This document shows positions 1-8,240 of a DNA stretch of 64,000 nt, piece after piece; the first letter of the stretch is position 1, and every line of letters starts with the position of its first letter. The notes beneath the pieces were generated by a model. The model saw only the letters and a list, made by a program, of their open reading frames with translations, ran no database searches and had not been told where the DNA came from. The DNA is from Streptomyces violaceusniger Tu 4113 (GTDB taxonomy: Bacteria; Actinomycetota; Actinomycetes; Streptomycetales; Streptomycetaceae). Position numbers and translations under genes: made by a program. The DNA lies in assembly GCF_000147815.2 (NCBI RefSeq), contig NC_015957.1:3658001-3722000 (forward strand), read 5' to 3'.

Positions 1-509
1 CAGTGCCACCCGGGTCGGCCCATGACGGTGTCGTAGAGGGGGGTGAAGTACAGCAGCACCAGCCCGCCGATGGTCAGCAGCAGGGCGGTGACGGGGTGGG
101 CGAGCAGCCGCGCGGGGCGGGAGCGCAGCACGGCGGTCAGCCGTCGGCCGCGGTGCGGGGGCAGGGCGCGCAGCAGCAGGGTGACCGGGGCCGCGAGCAC
201 CAGGGCGAGGGGTGCGTACATCCCGAGCAGCAGATGCTGGGCCATATGGCCGCGGAAGTCCCGATGGGCGAACGGTGCGAGCGGAGGCAGCAGCGCCATG
301 GCGAGGAGGGCGAGCCCGGCGGCGAAGCTCATCGATCGCGCGGGCGGCCAGCCCTGGGCGGGGTTACGGCGACGGGCGCGGCGGACCATCAGCGCGTAGG
401 CGGCGGCACACACCAGCAGGGCGAGGGCCGGCGGCCATACGTCCAGGGGGCCGCTGCCCCCGGCGCCCCCGCCGTGTCCGTGGCCGGGATGCGCCGCGCC
501 ACCACCCAT
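1..509 (-). CDS. CtaG-like cytochrome c oxidase assembly protein (partial, 3' end outside window)
   Basis: Polytopic membrane protein of the caa3-type CtaG family, linked to copper delivery and assembly of cytochrome c oxidase. The visible 169 residues have a Gly/His-rich N-terminus (HPGHGHGGG), several hydrophobic segments, and a family-like HMAQHLLLGMYAPL stretch. Near the window edge comes LYFTPLYDTVMGRPGWH, after which the frame runs off the window. The ATG at 509 overlaps the stop of the upstream DUF2243 gene by one base (TGATG), so the two are probably co-translated. Family assignment is by sequence recognition; the exact role is inferred. Confidence 0.8.
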   Translation of the reverse strand, partial: MGGGAAHPGHGHGGGAGGSGPLDVWPPALALLVCAAAYALMVRRARRRNPAQGWPPARSMSFAAGLALLAMALLPPLAPFAHRDFRGHMAQHLLLGMYAPLALVLAAPVTLLLRALPPHRGRRLTAVLRSRPARLLAHPVTALLLTIGGLVLLYFTPLYDTVMGRPGWH

Positions 510-1063
510 CACACGTGCCCGGTGGCGCGGGGTGCCTCGGGGTCGGAGGGCGCCCCGCCGCGCTGCAGCAGATAGCCGCCGGCCACCAGAAGGGCGCCCA
601 GGATCAGGAAACCGGCGTCCCACCACGGCTGCTCCGGGCCGCTGTGGACATGGTGGATGCCGAGGATCTGGTGGTCCAGCACCCCCTCGACCAGGTTGAA
701 CAGGCCCCAGCCGACCAGGATCCAGCCCCACAGGACGCGCGAGCCCCACACCCGGCGCCGGTCGTGGGTGACCCGGGCGTAGAGCAGGGCCAGCCCCAGC
801 AGGACCGCGATCCAGCACACGGCGTGGAAGATCCCGTCCCACACGGTGTTCATCTCCAGCCCGGAGACGGTGTGCGGGTTGTAGTACCTGACCCCGATGC
901 GGTCGTGGTTGGTGCTGCTCAGCATGTGGTGCCACTGCAGCAGTTGGTGCAGCAGGATCCCGTCGAGGAATCCGCCGAGCCCCACGCCCAGCACGATCCC
1001 CGGCAGCCGGATGGTGTGCGGCGCGGGCAGACCGGCCCGGGTTTCGTCCGCCGTGGTGGCCAT
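509..1063 (-). CDS. DUF2243 family membrane protein
   Basis: A 184-residue predicted inner-membrane protein with about four hydrophobic segments. The first contains GIVLGVGLGGFLDGILLHQ, followed by LLQWHHMLSS, a His-rich patch typical of DUF2243. Its stop overlaps the start of the CtaG-like gene by one base. The pairing suggests a role in copper handling or respiratory-chain assembly, but DUF2243 has no established activity. The start ATG at 1063 sits close behind GGAGAGCC, a plausible ribosome binding site. Confidence 0.8.
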   Translation of the reverse strand: MATTADETRAGLPAPHTIRLPGIVLGVGLGGFLDGILLHQLLQWHHMLSSTNHDRIGVRYYNPHTVSGLEMNTVWDGIFHAVCWIAVLLGLALLYARVTHDRRRVWGSRVLWGWILVGWGLFNLVEGVLDHQILGIHHVHSGPEQPWWDAGFLILGALLVAGGYLLQRGGAPSDPEAPRATGHV

Positions 1064-1174
1064 TACGGCTCTCCGTCCTGACGACAGTCCGGACGGCAGG
1101 GTGTTCCCGCGCGCCCTTCGCCACCACGGCTTCCCGGCCGGACCGGCTTCGTCACCGGTCCGCGCCGTCTTTCC

Positions 1175-1280
1175 GCCATACGCCGAGCCGGGGCGGGGGT
1201 ATGGCGTGGGCTCAGCCGAGCCGGGGCGGGACGAGGCGGGCCGGGGCGGGGCGAGGCGGGCCGGGCCGAACCGGGGCGAG
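1175..1280. repeat. Degenerate GC-rich repeats downstream of the VOC gene
   Basis: A short low-complexity stretch repeats variants of GAGCCGGGGCGGG and GAGGCGGGCCGGG in the gap between the DUF2243 promoter and the end of the VOC gene. No gene is visible here. It may be slippage-derived filler. Confidence 0.5.
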
Positions 1281-1287
1281 TCGTCCG

Positions 1288-2061
1288 TCAGGCGGTGGTG
1301 ACGGTGAACAGCCCGCCGTCCGGGTCGCGCAGGATCGCCTGACGGCCCGTGGGGGAGGCGGTCGGCGCGAGGGCGACCGTGCCTCCCGCGGCACGGGCCG
1401 CAGCCACCGCGGCGGTTACATCGGGGACGCGGAAGTGGACGTACCAGCGCGGCCGGACCTCCGGGTCGGGGGCCTGCTCGACGGCGCCGCCGTGGACCAC
1501 CGCCAGCTTGCGCCCCGCCTCGCGCACGATCACCTCGTCGTTCTCGTACTCGATCGAGCAGTTGCCCGCCGGGGACGCCCAGCCGAAGACCTCGCCGTAG
1601 AAGAGGGCGGCCGCGAACGCGTCACGGGTCCGCAGCTCCAGCCAGGCCGGGGCGCCGTCCGGGCCCGACGGCCAGCCGGGCAGCGCCTCCCCCGCCCAGA
1701 AGCCGAAGACGGCGCCGTCGCGGTCGGCGGCCAGCGCGGCGCGGCGGCCCGGGCCGAAGGGGAGCGGGCCGACGCCGACAGTGCCGCCCCGCTCATGGAT
1801 CCGTGCCGCGGTGGCGTCCGCGTCCTCCACGGCGAAGAACGGCGTCCAGGCGGCCGCGCTCCGGAGGCTGCTCGCGAGCGCTCCGACCCCGGCCACCGGC
1901 GCGCCGCCGAACAGCGCCGTGCGGAATTCCTCACCCAGCCCGGTGGGGCGCCAGGTCCACCCGAGCACCGCGGTGTAGAACTCCTGCGCCGCCCGGAGGC
2001 TGGGGGCGGCGAGACTCACCCAGCAGGGGAATCCCGGCCGTACGTGGCCGATCGGCTTCAT
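1288..2061 (-). CDS. VOC family protein with two glyoxalase-like domains
   Basis: A 257-residue protein made of two tandem vicinal-oxygen-chelate half domains. The first starts at GHVRPGFPCWVSLAAPSL and includes EFYTAVLGW; the second starts near PAWLELRTRD and includes ALFYGEVFGW. Each half has the betaalphabetabetabeta pattern of glyoxalase/bleomycin-resistance proteins, as in the mycobacterial CFP30B type. The substrate is unknown. The ATG at 2061 is chosen because GAGGAG lies 8 bases upstream; a GTG at 2070 would overlap that site. It stands alone on its strand. Confidence 0.85.
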   Translation of the reverse strand: MKPIGHVRPGFPCWVSLAAPSLRAAQEFYTAVLGWTWRPTGLGEEFRTALFGGAPVAGVGALASSLRSAAAWTPFFAVEDADATAARIHERGGTVGVGPLPFGPGRRAALAADRDGAVFGFWAGEALPGWPSGPDGAPAWLELRTRDAFAAALFYGEVFGWASPAGNCSIEYENDEVIVREAGRKLAVVHGGAVEQAPDPEVRPRWYVHFRVPDVTAAVAAARAAGGTVALAPTASPTGRQAILRDPDGGLFTVTTA

Positions 2062-2132
2062 GGGCACCACTCCTCACACTCCGCCCCGACATCACCGCGG
2101 GGACTGCAGCGGTGTACCCCGACGGCCGGGTG

Positions 2133-3314
2133 CTATGCCCCGGCGGTGGCGCGGGGCCAGGTCTCCGGGGCGATGTCATGCCAGATGTTCTGGGCCTGGA
2201 TCAGCAGGGTGCCCAGGACGGCGGTGGTGGCGGCGGAGACGATGCGCTCGTCGGTGAGCTGTTTGTGCAGGGCGTTGTGGCGCCGTTCCACGGAGTCCAG
2301 CGCCTCGTCCAGCCGGGCGTGCGCGTCTTCGGGGGCGGAGGACAGGCAGATCAGATCCGCCCGGACCCGGCAGGCGCTCGCCAGATCGGCGAGAAGGCGG
2401 CCGTAGTCGCGCAGCGGCTGCTGGTCGGGGGTGGGGATGGTGCGGTTCTCGTCGGCGATGTCGATCATGGTGTCGACGACGGCGCCGACCTGGGCGACGA
2501 TCGAGCCCCATCGCTGATCCTCGTTCTCGGAGGGAAGCGGCGGCAGATTCCTGCGCGACTTCCACGGCAGTCTGGGATTCAGCCGGAGGCTCTCGTGGCT
2601 CCACAGCCGCGCGGATCGCAGGCTCTCCTGCCGCTGTTGGAGCTGGTCGGCCAGGCGTCGCCAGTCGGCGGCCGTGTCCTCGGACCAGTCCTCCTGGGCC
2701 AGCCCCGCGGCGATGCCCGTCAGCATCTCCTCCGTCCCGCGCGCCAGTCTGCTGAGGTTCTCCCGTACGTTCCGCAGATGGACCGGCGGGAAGATCAGCG
2801 CGTTGACCGCGATGCCGATCACGGCGCCCAGCAGCGCCTGCAGCAGCCGGTGGGAGACCGTGAGGCCGGACACCGGGCCCGAGATGAGGGTGAACAGGGC
2901 GGTGGTGGGCCCGTAGATGCCCTGGTCGCCGAGGCGCGGCCAGTTGCTGAGCAGCATCACGACCGGCAGGACCAGGGCCACCGAGGCCAGGGTGTTCCCC
3001 GTCAGGGCTTCGGCCCCCGCCGCCAGGAGCGTGCCGACGGCGATGGCCACCAGTTGCTGCAACCCTTTGAACAGCGAACGGTAGACGGTGGCCTGGACCA
3101 GGACCACCGCCACCCAAGGCGCCATCAGCGCCACCGGATCCTTCAGCCACCACCCCGAGACCGCCCAGGCGAGCGTGGCCGCCCCGGCCGCCTTCAGCGA
3201 CTGCACGACCAGGTCGCGCTCCCGCCCCGGCCCCCGCCACGCCCGCACCGCCGCGCCCGCGATCCCCCGGGGTTCGGCTCGTATCACATACAGCTTCTCG
3301 ATCATGTGCCCCAT
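2133..3314 (-). CDS. FUSC / aromatic acid exporter-like membrane protein
   Basis: A 393-residue protein. The N-terminal half carries several membrane segments (AGAATLAWAVSGWWL, APWVAVVLVQATVYRS, ALVLPVVMLLSNWP and others), and the C-terminal half is a long charged helical cytoplasmic region rich in Glu and Arg. This is the layout of FUSC/DUF939-type putative exporters of aromatic acids. The reading frame is open well upstream into the next gene, but the product begins at ATG 3314, with AGGAA about 11 bases ahead; ATG 3305 is an alternative. Transport substrate unknown. Confidence 0.8.
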   Translation of the reverse strand: MGHMIEKLYVIRAEPRGIAGAAVRAWRGPGRERDLVVQSLKAAGAATLAWAVSGWWLKDPVALMAPWVAVVLVQATVYRSLFKGLQQLVAIAVGTLLAAGAEALTGNTLASVALVLPVVMLLSNWPRLGDQGIYGPTTALFTLISGPVSGLTVSHRLLQALLGAVIGIAVNALIFPPVHLRNVRENLSRLARGTEEMLTGIAAGLAQEDWSEDTAADWRRLADQLQQRQESLRSARLWSHESLRLNPRLPWKSRRNLPPLPSENEDQRWGSIVAQVGAVVDTMIDIADENRTIPTPDQQPLRDYGRLLADLASACRVRADLICLSSAPEDAHARLDEALDSVERRHNALHKQLTDERIVSAATTAVLGTLLIQAQNIWHDIAPETWPRATAGA

Positions 3315-3406
3315 GGCGTAGTGGGTTCCTGGGTCACGTCGGCTTATGCATGGCTGATGGGGGCGGGCCGGGCCGCTTATGCGGGACGGGCCGGGCCGCG
3401 GTCCGC

Positions 3407-4273
3407 TCAGCCCGTCGCCAGCAGCAGCGTCCCGACCAGGGCGAGTCCAGCGCCCGTGGCCTGGACCACGCGCAGCCGCTCGCCGAGCAGCGCGCGGGCG
3501 GCGAGGGCGGTCACCACGGGGTAGAGGGAGGCGAGCACCGCGGCGACGGTGACCGGGCCGTGGTGGGCGGCGAGGTTGTACGTGCCGTTCGCGGCCACGT
3601 CGGCGAGGCCCACGAAGGCGAGCGCGGGCAGCGACGCCCACACCACGCCCATCCCGCCCTCGGGCAGCCCGGGGTTTCCGCGCCGTACGGAGAAGAGGAG
3701 CGCGGTGCCGCCGACCGCCACATTGCACACCCGCTGGACGAACAGCGCGAGGAAGAGCCCGGTCAGCGTGGACGACGCCTCGGCGATCAGCGCCATCACC
3801 GAGCCGAAGCCCAGCGCGGCGACCAGGGTGAGCAGCAGCGTCTGCCGCTGGACGGGCGCACCGCCGGTCTGCGGACCGCTCGCCAGGACCACGCCCGCGA
3901 CCGCCACCACGACCCCCGAGACCTGCAGCAGCCCGGGCCGCTCGCCGAGCACCAGCGCGACGCCGAGCGGCACGATGACCCCGCCGAGCGCGCCGAGCGG
4001 GGAGACGACGCCCATCGGGCCGAGCGCGAGGGCGCGGTAGAAGCACAGCATCGCGGCCGGGCCGACCACACCGGCCGCCGCCGCGAACCATAGCTGCGGG
4101 CCCGCCTCGGACCATCCGCCGGTGGCCACCACGATGGCGCCGAGGGCGGTCATCGCGATGATCTGGGAGGCGACAACCACGGTGAGCGCGGGTGTGCGCC
4201 GGGTGAGCAACCCTCCGCCGAAGTCGGCCAGCCCCCAGAGCAGGCTGGTGGCAAGAGCGAAGAGCGCGGACAT
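3407..4273 (-). CDS. EamA/DMT family transporter
   Basis: A 288-residue integral membrane protein with about ten hydrophobic segments in two EamA repeats, the fold of drug/metabolite exporters such as RhaT or YdcZ relatives. It begins MSALFALATSLLWGLADFGGG, and a GAGG site lies 8 bases before ATG 4273. It is divergent from an XRE-cupin regulator, a common arrangement in which the regulator controls the exporter. Substrate unknown; amino acids or small metabolites are typical for the family. Confidence 0.88.
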   Translation of the reverse strand: MSALFALATSLLWGLADFGGGLLTRRTPALTVVVASQIIAMTALGAIVVATGGWSEAGPQLWFAAAAGVVGPAAMLCFYRALALGPMGVVSPLGALGGVIVPLGVALVLGERPGLLQVSGVVVAVAGVVLASGPQTGGAPVQRQTLLLTLVAALGFGSVMALIAEASSTLTGLFLALFVQRVCNVAVGGTALLFSVRRGNPGLPEGGMGVVWASLPALAFVGLADVAANGTYNLAAHHGPVTVAAVLASLYPVVTALAARALLGERLRVVQATGAGLALVGTLLLATG

Positions 4274-4372
4274 GGTGAAACCTCGCCGTACAGTGTGGTG
4301 GACGTGGGAGTACAGCCCACAGTAGTTCACTGCACTCGACTACGCCATTCACTATTTTGGACGGACCGGATC
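4274..4372. promoter_or_regulatory. Divergent promoter region of exporter and XRE-cupin regulator
   Basis: The 99-bp gap between the divergent genes carries two copies of TTCACT 22 bases apart (4326-4331 and 4348-4353) and a GTAGT/ACTAC inverted repeat spanning them. TATTTT at 4353-4358 could be a -10 element giving a very short leader for the regulator. Operator function is inferred from the layout only. Confidence 0.35.
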
Positions 4373-4945
4373 GTGACGGACCTCGATCAGCTCACGCAGT
4401 CGCTCGCCCGCAACCTCAAGCGGTGCCGCAACGAACGCGGCTTCACCCTCGATGCCCTCGCGGCCCGCGCCGGGGTCAGCCGGGGCATGATCATCCAGAT
4501 CGAGCAGGCCCGTACGAATCCGAGCGTGGGCACCACGGTCAAGCTCGCGGACGCGCTCGGCGTGAGCATCACCACCCTGCTCGACTACGAGCACGGGCCG
4601 CGGGTGACCTTCGTCCCGCCCGAGCAGGCGGTACGGATGTGGTCCACCGAAGCGGGCAGCTACACCGCGCTGCTCGTCGGCACCGAGGCGGGCGGTCCGC
4701 TGGAGATGTGGGGATGGCGGCTGATGCCCGGCGACGAGAGCGCCTCCGATCCGCATCCGTCCGGCACGGTCGAGCTGATCCATGTGACGGCGGGCGAGCT
4801 CACCCTGGTGCTCGGCGGCGAGGCGCACACCGTCCCGGCCGGCACCTCCGCGGCGTTCGAGGCGAACACCCCGCACACCTACCGCAACGAGGGGACGGCG
4901 CCGGTGGAGATGACCATGGCGGTGTCGGTACCGCCCGCGCGCTGA
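4373..4945 (+). CDS. XRE family regulator with C-terminal cupin domain
   Basis: A 190-residue transcription factor. Residues ~10-65 form an HTH_3 domain (LKRCRNERGFTLDALAARAGVSRGMIIQIEQ). Residues ~110-185 form a cupin_2 barrel with the GTVELIHVTAGELTLVLGG strand pattern and PHTYRNEG at the end. Proteins of this build sense a small ligand in the cupin and repress a neighbouring transporter or enzyme. GTG 4373 starts exactly at the conserved N-terminus; upstream in-frame codons fall in the promoter. No strong ribosome site is visible, so a short or absent leader is possible. Confidence 0.88.
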   Translation: MTDLDQLTQSLARNLKRCRNERGFTLDALAARAGVSRGMIIQIEQARTNPSVGTTVKLADALGVSITTLLDYEHGPRVTFVPPEQAVRMWSTEAGSYTALLVGTEAGGPLEMWGWRLMPGDESASDPHPSGTVELIHVTAGELTLVLGGEAHTVPAGTSAAFEANTPHTYRNEGTAPVEMTMAVSVPPAR

Positions 4946-4990
4946 CGCCGCCGGGCCCTCGTACCCCGCCCCGCCTGCTAGTTTGGCGGC

Positions 4991-5554
4991 ATGAGTACGC
5001 CGATGGATGCCTTCGACGAGGTCCGGCCCGCCGTCGAGTGCCTGGATCTGCTGACCGCCCCCGTCGCCGAGGCGCTGCGCGACTGGCGTGGCTCGGAGCC
5101 GGTGGAGCAGGTGCTGTTCGTGGACACGGACCCGGACAAGGCCGACACCGCCGTACTCGTCGAGAACTACGGCCCCTGGCTGCTGGAGCAGTCCGCCAAC
5201 TGCGTCGTCGTCGCGGGCAAGCGGGGCGGTGAGACCACCCTCGCCGCCTGTCTGGTCCTCGCCCACACCCGCGCGGACGTCAACGGCGTGGTGCGTCGCC
5301 AACTCGGCGCACGCAAGGCGTCGTTCGCCCCGGTCGACACGGCGACGGGCGAGAGCGGCATGGAGTTCGGCGGCATCACCCCGATCGGCCTGCCCGCCAC
5401 GTGGCCGCTCCTGGTGGACTCGGCCGTGGCGGACATCCCCTACGCGCTCATCGGCAGCGGCACCCGACGCGGCAAACTCATCGTGCCGGGCAAGCTGCTC
5501 GCCGGGTTGCCGGGCGCGGTGGTCCTGGAGGGCTTGGGCGCGCCTGGCGCCTGA
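4991..5554 (+). CDS. YbaK/EbsC-type aminoacyl-tRNA deacylase family protein
   Basis: A 187-residue protein with a YbaK/ProX domain over most of its length. The family hydrolyses mischarged aminoacyl-tRNAs such as Cys-tRNA(Pro) or Ala-tRNA(Pro) in the cytoplasm. Recognisable elements are the central strand ANCVVVAGKRGG, the segment LGARKASFAP that corresponds to the family's substrate-binding lysine region, and the late GGITPIGLPATWPLLVD motif. Exact tRNA specificity cannot be read from the sequence. It sits alone between the XRE regulator and a convergent TetR gene. Confidence 0.85.
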   Translation: MSTPMDAFDEVRPAVECLDLLTAPVAEALRDWRGSEPVEQVLFVDTDPDKADTAVLVENYGPWLLEQSANCVVVAGKRGGETTLAACLVLAHTRADVNGVVRRQLGARKASFAPVDTATGESGMEFGGITPIGLPATWPLLVDSAVADIPYALIGSGTRRGKLIVPGKLLAGLPGAVVLEGLGAPGA

Positions 5555-5753
5555 ACCCGTCCACGCTGCGACGCCCGGCTGGGTGTGCTGTCCGGCGGAT
5601 CATGACCGGGGTCGCGATGCCTATCACGCGTACCTCGCCGTGTTGTCGGAATTGCCTCCGTGCACCCCGTACCAGGACGACCCTCCGCCTTGTGGTCGTA
5701 GGCCCCGGGCGCCGCCCAGCCTGGCCGAACGACAGCACCTTGTCGAAAACGCT

Positions 5754-6344
5754 CTACTGACCGGGCGATGTGCTGGCTTGAACCAGGACTCGTGCCAGGT
5801 CAGTGCTCTCCGGAAGGCTGTCGAGCGAGAGGGGCTGCGTGGCGACAGCACCCTCGTGCAGCACGAGGAGTTGGGTGGCGAGGGTGGCCGGGTGCGAGCA
5901 GCCCGCCGTGGCGGCGAGTTCCTTGAACAGGTTCAGCAGCCAGAGCTTCTGGTTCGCGGCGATGCGGTATGCGGGATGCGAGGGATCCGGGAGTTCTGCC
6001 AGTGCGTTGATGAAGGCGCATCCGCGGGTGTTGGTCTCGCTCCAGGTCCGCAGGGCCTCGAAGGGGGCGGTGACGGCCTCGGCCGGAGTGTCGCCGGCGT
6101 CAACGGCGGCACGGACGAGTGACCGCCAGCGCTGGTCGCGTTCCGTGAGATAGGCCGCCACGAGGCGGTCTTTCGAACCGAACTGGTTGTACAGGGTCCG
6201 CTTGGTCGCGCCCGAGCGCTCGGCGATCAGATCCACACCGACCGCCGCGATGCCGCGGTTGTAGAACAACTCCTCGGCGGCCGCCACGATGCGGCGGCCG
6301 GCCGGCGTCATAGGCCGCGCTTGCTGCACGACGGGCCCCTTCAC
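5754..6344 (-). CDS. TetR/AcrR family regulator
   Basis: A 196-residue repressor. The N-terminal helix-turn-helix reads IVAAAEELFYNRGIAAVGVDLIAERSGATKRTLYNQFGSKDRLVAAYL (given in pieces: recognition core SGATKRTLYNQFGSKDRL). The C-terminal ligand domain is helical and resembles TetR_C_11-like enzymes regulators. The start is GTG 6344, inside one of two direct repeats that are likely its own operators. It is divergent from a quinone oxidoreductase gene, which it presumably controls, as in many redox-responsive TetR/oxidoreductase pairs. Confidence 0.9.
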   Translation of the reverse strand: MKGPVVQQARPMTPAGRRIVAAAEELFYNRGIAAVGVDLIAERSGATKRTLYNQFGSKDRLVAAYLTERDQRWRSLVRAAVDAGDTPAEAVTAPFEALRTWSETNTRGCAFINALAELPDPSHPAYRIAANQKLWLLNLFKELAATAGCSHPATLATQLLVLHEGAVATQPLSLDSLPESTDLARVLVQASTSPGQ

Positions 6345-6384
6345 AGATCGGTGTACGGTGGGGGAGGTTCACAGATCAGTATAC
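6340..6384. promoter_or_regulatory. Tandem operator candidates for the TetR regulator
   Basis: Two 17-bp direct repeats, TTCACAGATCGGTGTAC (6340-6356) and TTCACAGATCAGTATAC (6368-6384), lie 28 bases apart in the divergent promoter. They differ at two positions. The first overlaps the regulator's own start codon; the second ends just before the oxidoreductase ribosome site. Position and repetition fit TetR binding; not experimentally shown. Confidence 0.6.
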
Positions 6385-6403
6385 CTGCGAGGAGGTTCAA
6401 GCG

Positions 6404-7453
6404 ATGGGTGTGTCCGATTTCATGCGAGCGGTGCGCATCACCAGGCACGGAGGACCGGAGGTCCTTGAGCTGACGGAGGTCGCCGTCCCCGCCCCTCAGG
6501 CAGGGGAGGTGCTGGTCCAGGTCGGCGCGGTAGCGCTGAACAACACCGACCTGTGGACCCGGGAAGGCGCCTACGGCCGTCCGGACGACCCGAAGGCGCT
6601 GTCGGGCTGGCGAGGCCCGATCGACTTCCCGCGCATCCAGGGCGCCGACGTGGCCGGCCGGGTCGTGGCCGTCGGGACCGGCGTAACGGGGGGCCTCGTG
6701 GGACGCCGAGTGGTCGTCGACCCCGCGATCTACGACACCGAAGGGCCGGACGCCCACCCGGTGGGCCTGATGGGGAGCGAACGCGACGGCGGATACGCGG
6801 AGTACGTGACGGCGCCGGTGGAGCGTGTACACGACGTGACGGAATCTCCGCTTACGGACGAGCAGCTCGCGACGCTGCCGACCGCCTACGGCACGGCGCT
6901 GGGCATGATCGAGCGAGGCCGGCTACGGAAGGGGGAAACCGCCCTGGTCTCGGGAGCCTCCGGCGGCGTCGGCCTCGCGCTGGTGCAGATCGCCCGTGCA
7001 CGCGGCGCAAGGGTGCTCGCCATCAGTAGTGGACCCAAGATCGACGCGGTGCGCGAAGCAGGCGCGCACGAAGTCATCGACCGTGCGGGAGACATCGCCG
7101 AACAAATCCGCGCCGCCGCCCCGGAGGGCATCGACGTCGCACTCGACGTCGTGGCCGGCGAACTGGTCAGCGAGGGGCTGCCGCTGCTGCGCGAAGGGGG
7201 CCGGTGGGTCATCGCCGGCGCACTCGGTGGCTACGAATTGACCTTTGACGTGCGCCGCCTCTACCTGCACAACGCCCAGGTCATCGGGTCCGCGATGCAC
7301 ACGCCCACGCACTTCGACCTCCTCATGAACCTCGCTCGTCGGGCAGAGGTCCAGCCCGTCGTCGCCGCGACCTTCCCACTGAACCAGGCCGCTCAGGCGC
7401 AAGAAGAACTCTCCCTCAGGGGGCACGTGGGAAAGATCGTCATGCACCCCTGA
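6404..7453 (+). CDS. Zinc-type MDR family NAD(P)-dependent quinone oxidoreductase
   Basis: A 349-residue medium-chain dehydrogenase/reductase. Residues ~1-140 form the GroES-like substrate domain (EVLVQVGAVALNNTDLWTREG, IQGADVAGRVVAVG). The Rossmann domain carries ALVSGASGGVGLALVQIARARG, the NADPH-binding motif of quinone reductases. The usual structural zinc cysteines are absent, which fits the zeta-crystallin/quinone oxidoreductase branch. ATG 6404 has an excellent GAGGAGG site at 6389-6395. The gene is divergent from the TetR regulator and probably derepressed by an electrophile or quinone. Confidence 0.9.
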   Translation: MGVSDFMRAVRITRHGGPEVLELTEVAVPAPQAGEVLVQVGAVALNNTDLWTREGAYGRPDDPKALSGWRGPIDFPRIQGADVAGRVVAVGTGVTGGLVGRRVVVDPAIYDTEGPDAHPVGLMGSERDGGYAEYVTAPVERVHDVTESPLTDEQLATLPTAYGTALGMIERGRLRKGETALVSGASGGVGLALVQIARARGARVLAISSGPKIDAVREAGAHEVIDRAGDIAEQIRAAAPEGIDVALDVVAGELVSEGLPLLREGGRWVIAGALGGYELTFDVRRLYLHNAQVIGSAMHTPTHFDLLMNLARRAEVQPVVAATFPLNQAAQAQEELSLRGHVGKIVMHP

Positions 7454-7474
7454 GTTCCATCCGACGGATCACGA

Positions 7475-7720
7475 GTGGAGCCATCAGCGGACCGCCGCGA
7501 CGGTGACGGTGCCTTGGAAGACGTCGGGTACGACCCGAAGAATTACGATCCGGAGGTCCTGGACCGAACGAAGCTACGGATCTCCGAACTCGGATTTTCG
7601 ATCGATGGCGATTTATGGGGGGCGCCGGACTCGGACGTGGCCACCGTGGCGGCAAAGTGCCAGCACGGGAAGGACGACGGCCCGATCATCGTCCAGCCGA
7701 AGCCCAAGCCCACCGACTGA
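7475..7720 (+). CDS. Small hypothetical protein (81 aa)
   Basis: An 81-residue acidic protein with no recognised domain. The C-terminal two thirds (YDPKNYDPEVLDRTKLRISELGF) has the codon bias of real genes, and it ends in a Pro/Lys tail. The assigned GTG 7475 has no clear ribosome site, so the true start may lie further in, around codon 10-15. It follows the oxidoreductase by 21 bases and precedes another very small gene; the two may form a unit. Function unknown. Confidence 0.45.
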   Translation: MEPSADRRDGDGALEDVGYDPKNYDPEVLDRTKLRISELGFSIDGDLWGAPDSDVATVAAKCQHGKDDGPIIVQPKPKPTD

Positions 7721-7756
7721 CGCGTAGGCTGCGGGCCACCGGAAGGGAGGACGAGC

Positions 7757-7909
7757 ATGGCGCGCATGGAATGGATCGACCCGCGGTACGCGGATCTGGT
7801 CGCGGCCATGAGGAAGGCCCAGGCGGAGACCTCCAGGCAGGCCCCGCCTGACAACTGGCCGATCCGAGGGTTCATCATCCCCGACGTCGACCGCAGACCG
7901 CCTCGCTGA
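7757..7909 (+). CDS. Very small hypothetical protein (50 aa)
   Basis: A 50-residue reading frame beginning MARMEWIDPRYADLVAAM and ending in VDRRPPR. It has a strong AAGGGAGG ribosome site 6 bases before ATG 7757, which is the main support for its being expressed. It has no membrane segment or known motif. It follows the 81-residue gene by 36 bases and ends just before a bidirectional terminator hairpin. Function unknown. Confidence 0.55.
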   Translation: MARMEWIDPRYADLVAAMRKAQAETSRQAPPDNWPIRGFIIPDVDRRPPR

Positions 7910-7926
7910 CGTCGCAGCCTGATTGC

Positions 7927-7959
7927 GGCCCCGCCCGTGCGCTGGCGGCGGGCGGGGCC
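7927..7959. terminator. Bidirectional hairpin terminator
   Basis: Perfect 11-bp arms GGCCCCGCCCG (7927-7937) and CGGGCGGGGCC (7949-7959) flank an 11-base loop, followed by TCTT. It sits between a plus-strand gene ending at 7909 and a minus-strand gene ending at 7963, so it can serve both. Confidence 0.75.
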
Positions 7960-7962
7960 TCT

Positions 7963-8217
7963 TCACGTCTCGCGTCGGCCGTAGCGCAGGTTCCTGACCG
8001 CGGCCACGGCCATGGGGGATAGGCCGATCACCATCGGGTGTTCGTCGACGTGGCGCACGAGGATCCAGCCCTTGGAGCGGAGAGACGCGACATCCCTCAT
8101 CACGTCGCCGCCGGCGGCACGCGACAGCTCGTCGGCGGTGGGAGCGTCGCCGGCGTCCAGATGGTCAACGATGAGGAACAGAACGCGCTGCTCATCCGCG
8201 CTGATGCGGAACTCCAT
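7963..8217 (-). CDS. Hypothetical protein, possible winged-helix fold
   Basis: An 84-residue protein, MEFRISADEQRVLFLIVDHL at the start. The helix pattern around TADELSRAAGGDVMRDVASLRSKGWI and the following beta-like VRHVDEHPMVIGLSP resemble a small winged-helix DNA-binding domain, but similarity is too weak for a firm call. Convergent with the small plus-strand genes; 23 bases separate its start from the CoA-binding gene's stop, so the two may be cotranscribed. Confidence 0.6.
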   Translation of the reverse strand: MEFRISADEQRVLFLIVDHLDAGDAPTADELSRAAGGDVMRDVASLRSKGWILVRHVDEHPMVIGLSPMAVAAVRNLRYGRRET

Positions 8218-8240
8218 ACATCGACAGTACGGCGGTGCGC

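Noticed and set aside
5555..5753. Possible gene in the gap between the YbaK and TetR genes
   Set aside because: No frame has a credible start and codon usage; both neighbours end here, so it is a convergent intergenic region.
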